Source: a virus. Taken from it: a DNA stretch of 21,956 nucleotides. Shown here piece by piece: positions 20,883-21,956 of this stretch. The stretch lies in IMG/VR virus record IMGVR_UViG_3300017963_000802, positions 1 to 21,956 of that record. One strand, given 5' to 3'. Within the stretch, counting starts at the first letter, position 1. Every line of letters starts with the position of its first letter. Under the pieces are notes generated by a model, which saw only the letters and a program-made list of their open reading frames with translations, ran no database searches and was not told where the DNA came from. The position numbers and the translations under genes are program-made.

Positions 20883-20997
20883 CGCTTAGGGGGCAGTTTG
20901 AGGTAGGCTCTTGGTGACTTTGGCGGTTAGGGTTTCGTCCGGAGATCGACCGAGATACCATCAGGGTTCTAGCTGCTCAAACTAGGAGAGAAATCAC
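20883..20997 (+). other. Intergenic region with a long-range inverted repeat
   Basis: No gene is seen in these 115 bases. AGTTTGAG near the left end and CTCAAACT near the right end (about 80 bases apart) are perfectly complementary and would bring the AGGAGAG site before ATG 20998 close to the base of a stem. No U-run follows, so I see no terminator. Eight bases over this distance may be chance. Confidence 0.3.
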
Positions 20998-21585
20998 ATG
21001 CAGGTCACATTCACCAACAACACGTCGGACGAGCTGTACGTTTCGACTCTCTACAAGGGGATTGCCGCTAGTGGGTCGGTGACGACACGTCGGACCTACG
21101 AGCAGCTCAACGCGGAGCAGGAGCTGAAGAAGCTGATCGCCGATGGCAGCATCAGCATCACGACAACTCCGGAGGACGGCGACGGCGCTGGCGTCGGAGC
21201 GGATGCGGTCAAGCGTACGTTCGCGTTTGACGACGCGGACATCGCGCTCGCGGCCACCGAGGCGATCATTCCGCTGGCGGGTGCTCTACCTGGCGGGTGT
21301 GTGGTTGTCGGCATCTACGCCGACAACACGGACTGGACGGACGGCGGTGTTGGCACGTTCTCGATGGACATCGGCAACGCGACGGACGACAACAAGTTCA
21401 CTGCTACTCCGATCGACATCGACAACGGCAACTTCGTGGACAACCGCGGCGTGTACATCCCGGCGGACGCTGACCAGCTACAGGTGAAGATCACCGGCTC
21501 GGTAAACCTCGACACGCTGACCGCAGGTCAGACCGAGCTGACGATCTATTACATCAGCGCTTCGGTGTTGGACGAGACGCCTTGA
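20998..21585 (+). CDS. Putative virion surface protein, 195 aa
   Basis: Residues 1 to ~56 (MQVTFTNNTSDELYVSTLYK to SISITTTP) form a small beta domain that recurs in the next gene. A short Gly/Asp linker leads to a beta-rich C-terminal domain (residues ~70-195: IIPLAGALPGGCVVVGIYAD, GTFSMDIGNATDD, LQVKITGSVNLDTL, ELTIYYISASV) which looks like a jelly-roll or similar sandwich. AGGAGAG precedes the ATG. No cysteine pattern or catalytic motif is seen. A capsid decoration or tail accessory protein is likely but not proven. Confidence 0.7.
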   Translation: MQVTFTNNTSDELYVSTLYKGIAASGSVTTRRTYEQLNAEQELKKLIADGSISITTTPEDGDGAGVGADAVKRTFAFDDADIALAATEAIIPLAGALPGGCVVVGIYADNTDWTDGGVGTFSMDIGNATDDNKFTATPIDIDNGNFVDNRGVYIPADADQLQVKITGSVNLDTLTAGQTELTIYYISASVLDETP

Positions 21586-21591
21586 TCTCGG

Positions 21592-21621
21592 GCTCTCTAC
21601 CTAGACAGTGAGGTAGAGAGC
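21592..21621 (+). repeat. Perfect 11-bp hairpin between the two paralogous genes
   Basis: GCTCTCTACCT (21592-21602) and AGGTAGAGAGC (21611-21621) are exact inverted copies around an eight-base loop, a few bases after the stop at 21585. No U-run follows, so it may be a processing or stabilising hairpin, or a terminator of non-standard type. Confidence 0.8.
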
Positions 21622-21662
21622 GTGCTAGGACGATGGGAGTTTGAACGGACGGAGGAGAAGAC

Positions 21663-21956
21663 ATGGCACAGCTGCAGATCGCAAACATTTCGACGGAGGA
21701 GGTTTACCTACGGGACATCTACACGAGCATTCCTGTAGGGCAGACCAAGACTGTCGAGCGGTCGGCTACGGACCTGCCGAAGATGCATGCGTTGCAGGAG
21801 GCGCTTGCTGACGGGAAGGTGACCTTGTCGGTGCAATACAGCGCGGACGAGGTTGCTTCCGGTTTGCACGCGCCGCCTTCTACGATCGAGGCGGTGGACA
21901 TAGCTCCGGTGCAGGCGTCGGCGCCAGCGGCGGGGCTCGTTACGATCTACAAGGCG
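21663..21956 (+). CDS. Paralogue of the 20998 protein, N-terminal 98 aa (cut by window end)
   Basis: ATG 21663 has GGAGGAG upstream. The first ~55 residues (MAQLQIANISTEEVYLRDIY, then LPKMHALQEALADGKVTLSV) align with the 20998 N-terminus in order and spacing: an 'x-N-x-[TS]-x-E-[LV]-Y' strand, a 'x-L-x-x-L-x-x-[AG]-[DG]-x-[IV]' helix-turn, then a strand. The frame runs open off the right edge, so total length is unknown; a low-complexity Ala/Pro segment appears at ~70-92. Tandem paralogues of a surface protein are the simplest reading. Confidence 0.75.
   Translation, partial: MAQLQIANISTEEVYLRDIYTSIPVGQTKTVERSATDLPKMHALQEALADGKVTLSVQYSADEVASGLHAPPSTIEAVDIAPVQASAPAAGLVTIYKA

Overview
This window is part of the virion-structure region of a large, GC-rich, contractile-tailed bacteriophage. 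Every supported gene is on the + strand and most are packed end to end, with ATGA/GTGA-type overlaps or gaps of a few bases. The recognisable head and tail proteins are T4-like: large terminase, gp20-type portal, gp21-type prohead protease, gp23-type major capsid protein and gp18-type tail sheath. The host cannot be told from the sequence. Frequent G/C third positions and some GTG starts suggest a GC-rich bacterium. I saw no tRNA, rRNA, CRISPR array, insertion sequence, integrase or attachment site.

Layout. 1-3000: the 3' end of an unknown gene (possibly the small terminase), the large terminase and two small unknown genes. 3000-10260: head-building block with portal, an unknown head-region protein, a very acidic prohead-core-like protein carrying a tandem 54-bp repeat, a protease fused to a coiled-coil scaffold, and the major capsid protein, closed by a strong terminator at 10293-10334. 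10375-15226: small accessory proteins (one acidic, one with a histone-H1-like tail, one 57-residue zinc ribbon) and probable neck/head-completion and tail-terminator genes, with a cysteine-rich protein among them. 15261-18348: a second protein with an H1-like tail and an unusually long tail sheath, followed by a terminator at 18410-18449. 18496-20882: a cluster of small genes, most of which begin with the same N-terminal peptide. 20998-21956: two paralogous probable virion surface proteins, the second cut by the window end.

The most interesting system is the 18.5-20.9 kb cluster. Three adjacent proteins start with the identical 19 residues MNKRINRLLEGIRRELGEA. A DUF5661 protein (20544) and a protein in the neck region (14033) start with variants, and a GNAT-like protein (19601) starts with a shorter version. 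Downstream of the tag the proteins are unrelated. The tag contains L-x-E followed by G, A or S, which is the kind of site cut by T4-type prohead proteases, and a protease of that type is encoded at 7085. I infer that these are capsid-targeting sequences like those of T4 internal proteins: cargo would be carried into the prohead, trimmed, packaged with the DNA and ejected into the host. The five differences among the three closest DNA copies are all synonymous, so the peptide itself appears to be under selection.

Other points: a beta-rich module (DDG[AS]G ... I[ND]Y[ND]xG ... Y/F-x-Y/V) recurs in the major capsid protein and two to three times in the tail sheath. An internal start with a strong ribosome-binding site inside the protease gene may yield free scaffold, as in lambda C/Nu3. 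Two places in the head block have coding-like continuations in the -1 frame. The tail tube gene, usually next to the sheath, is not recognisable here.
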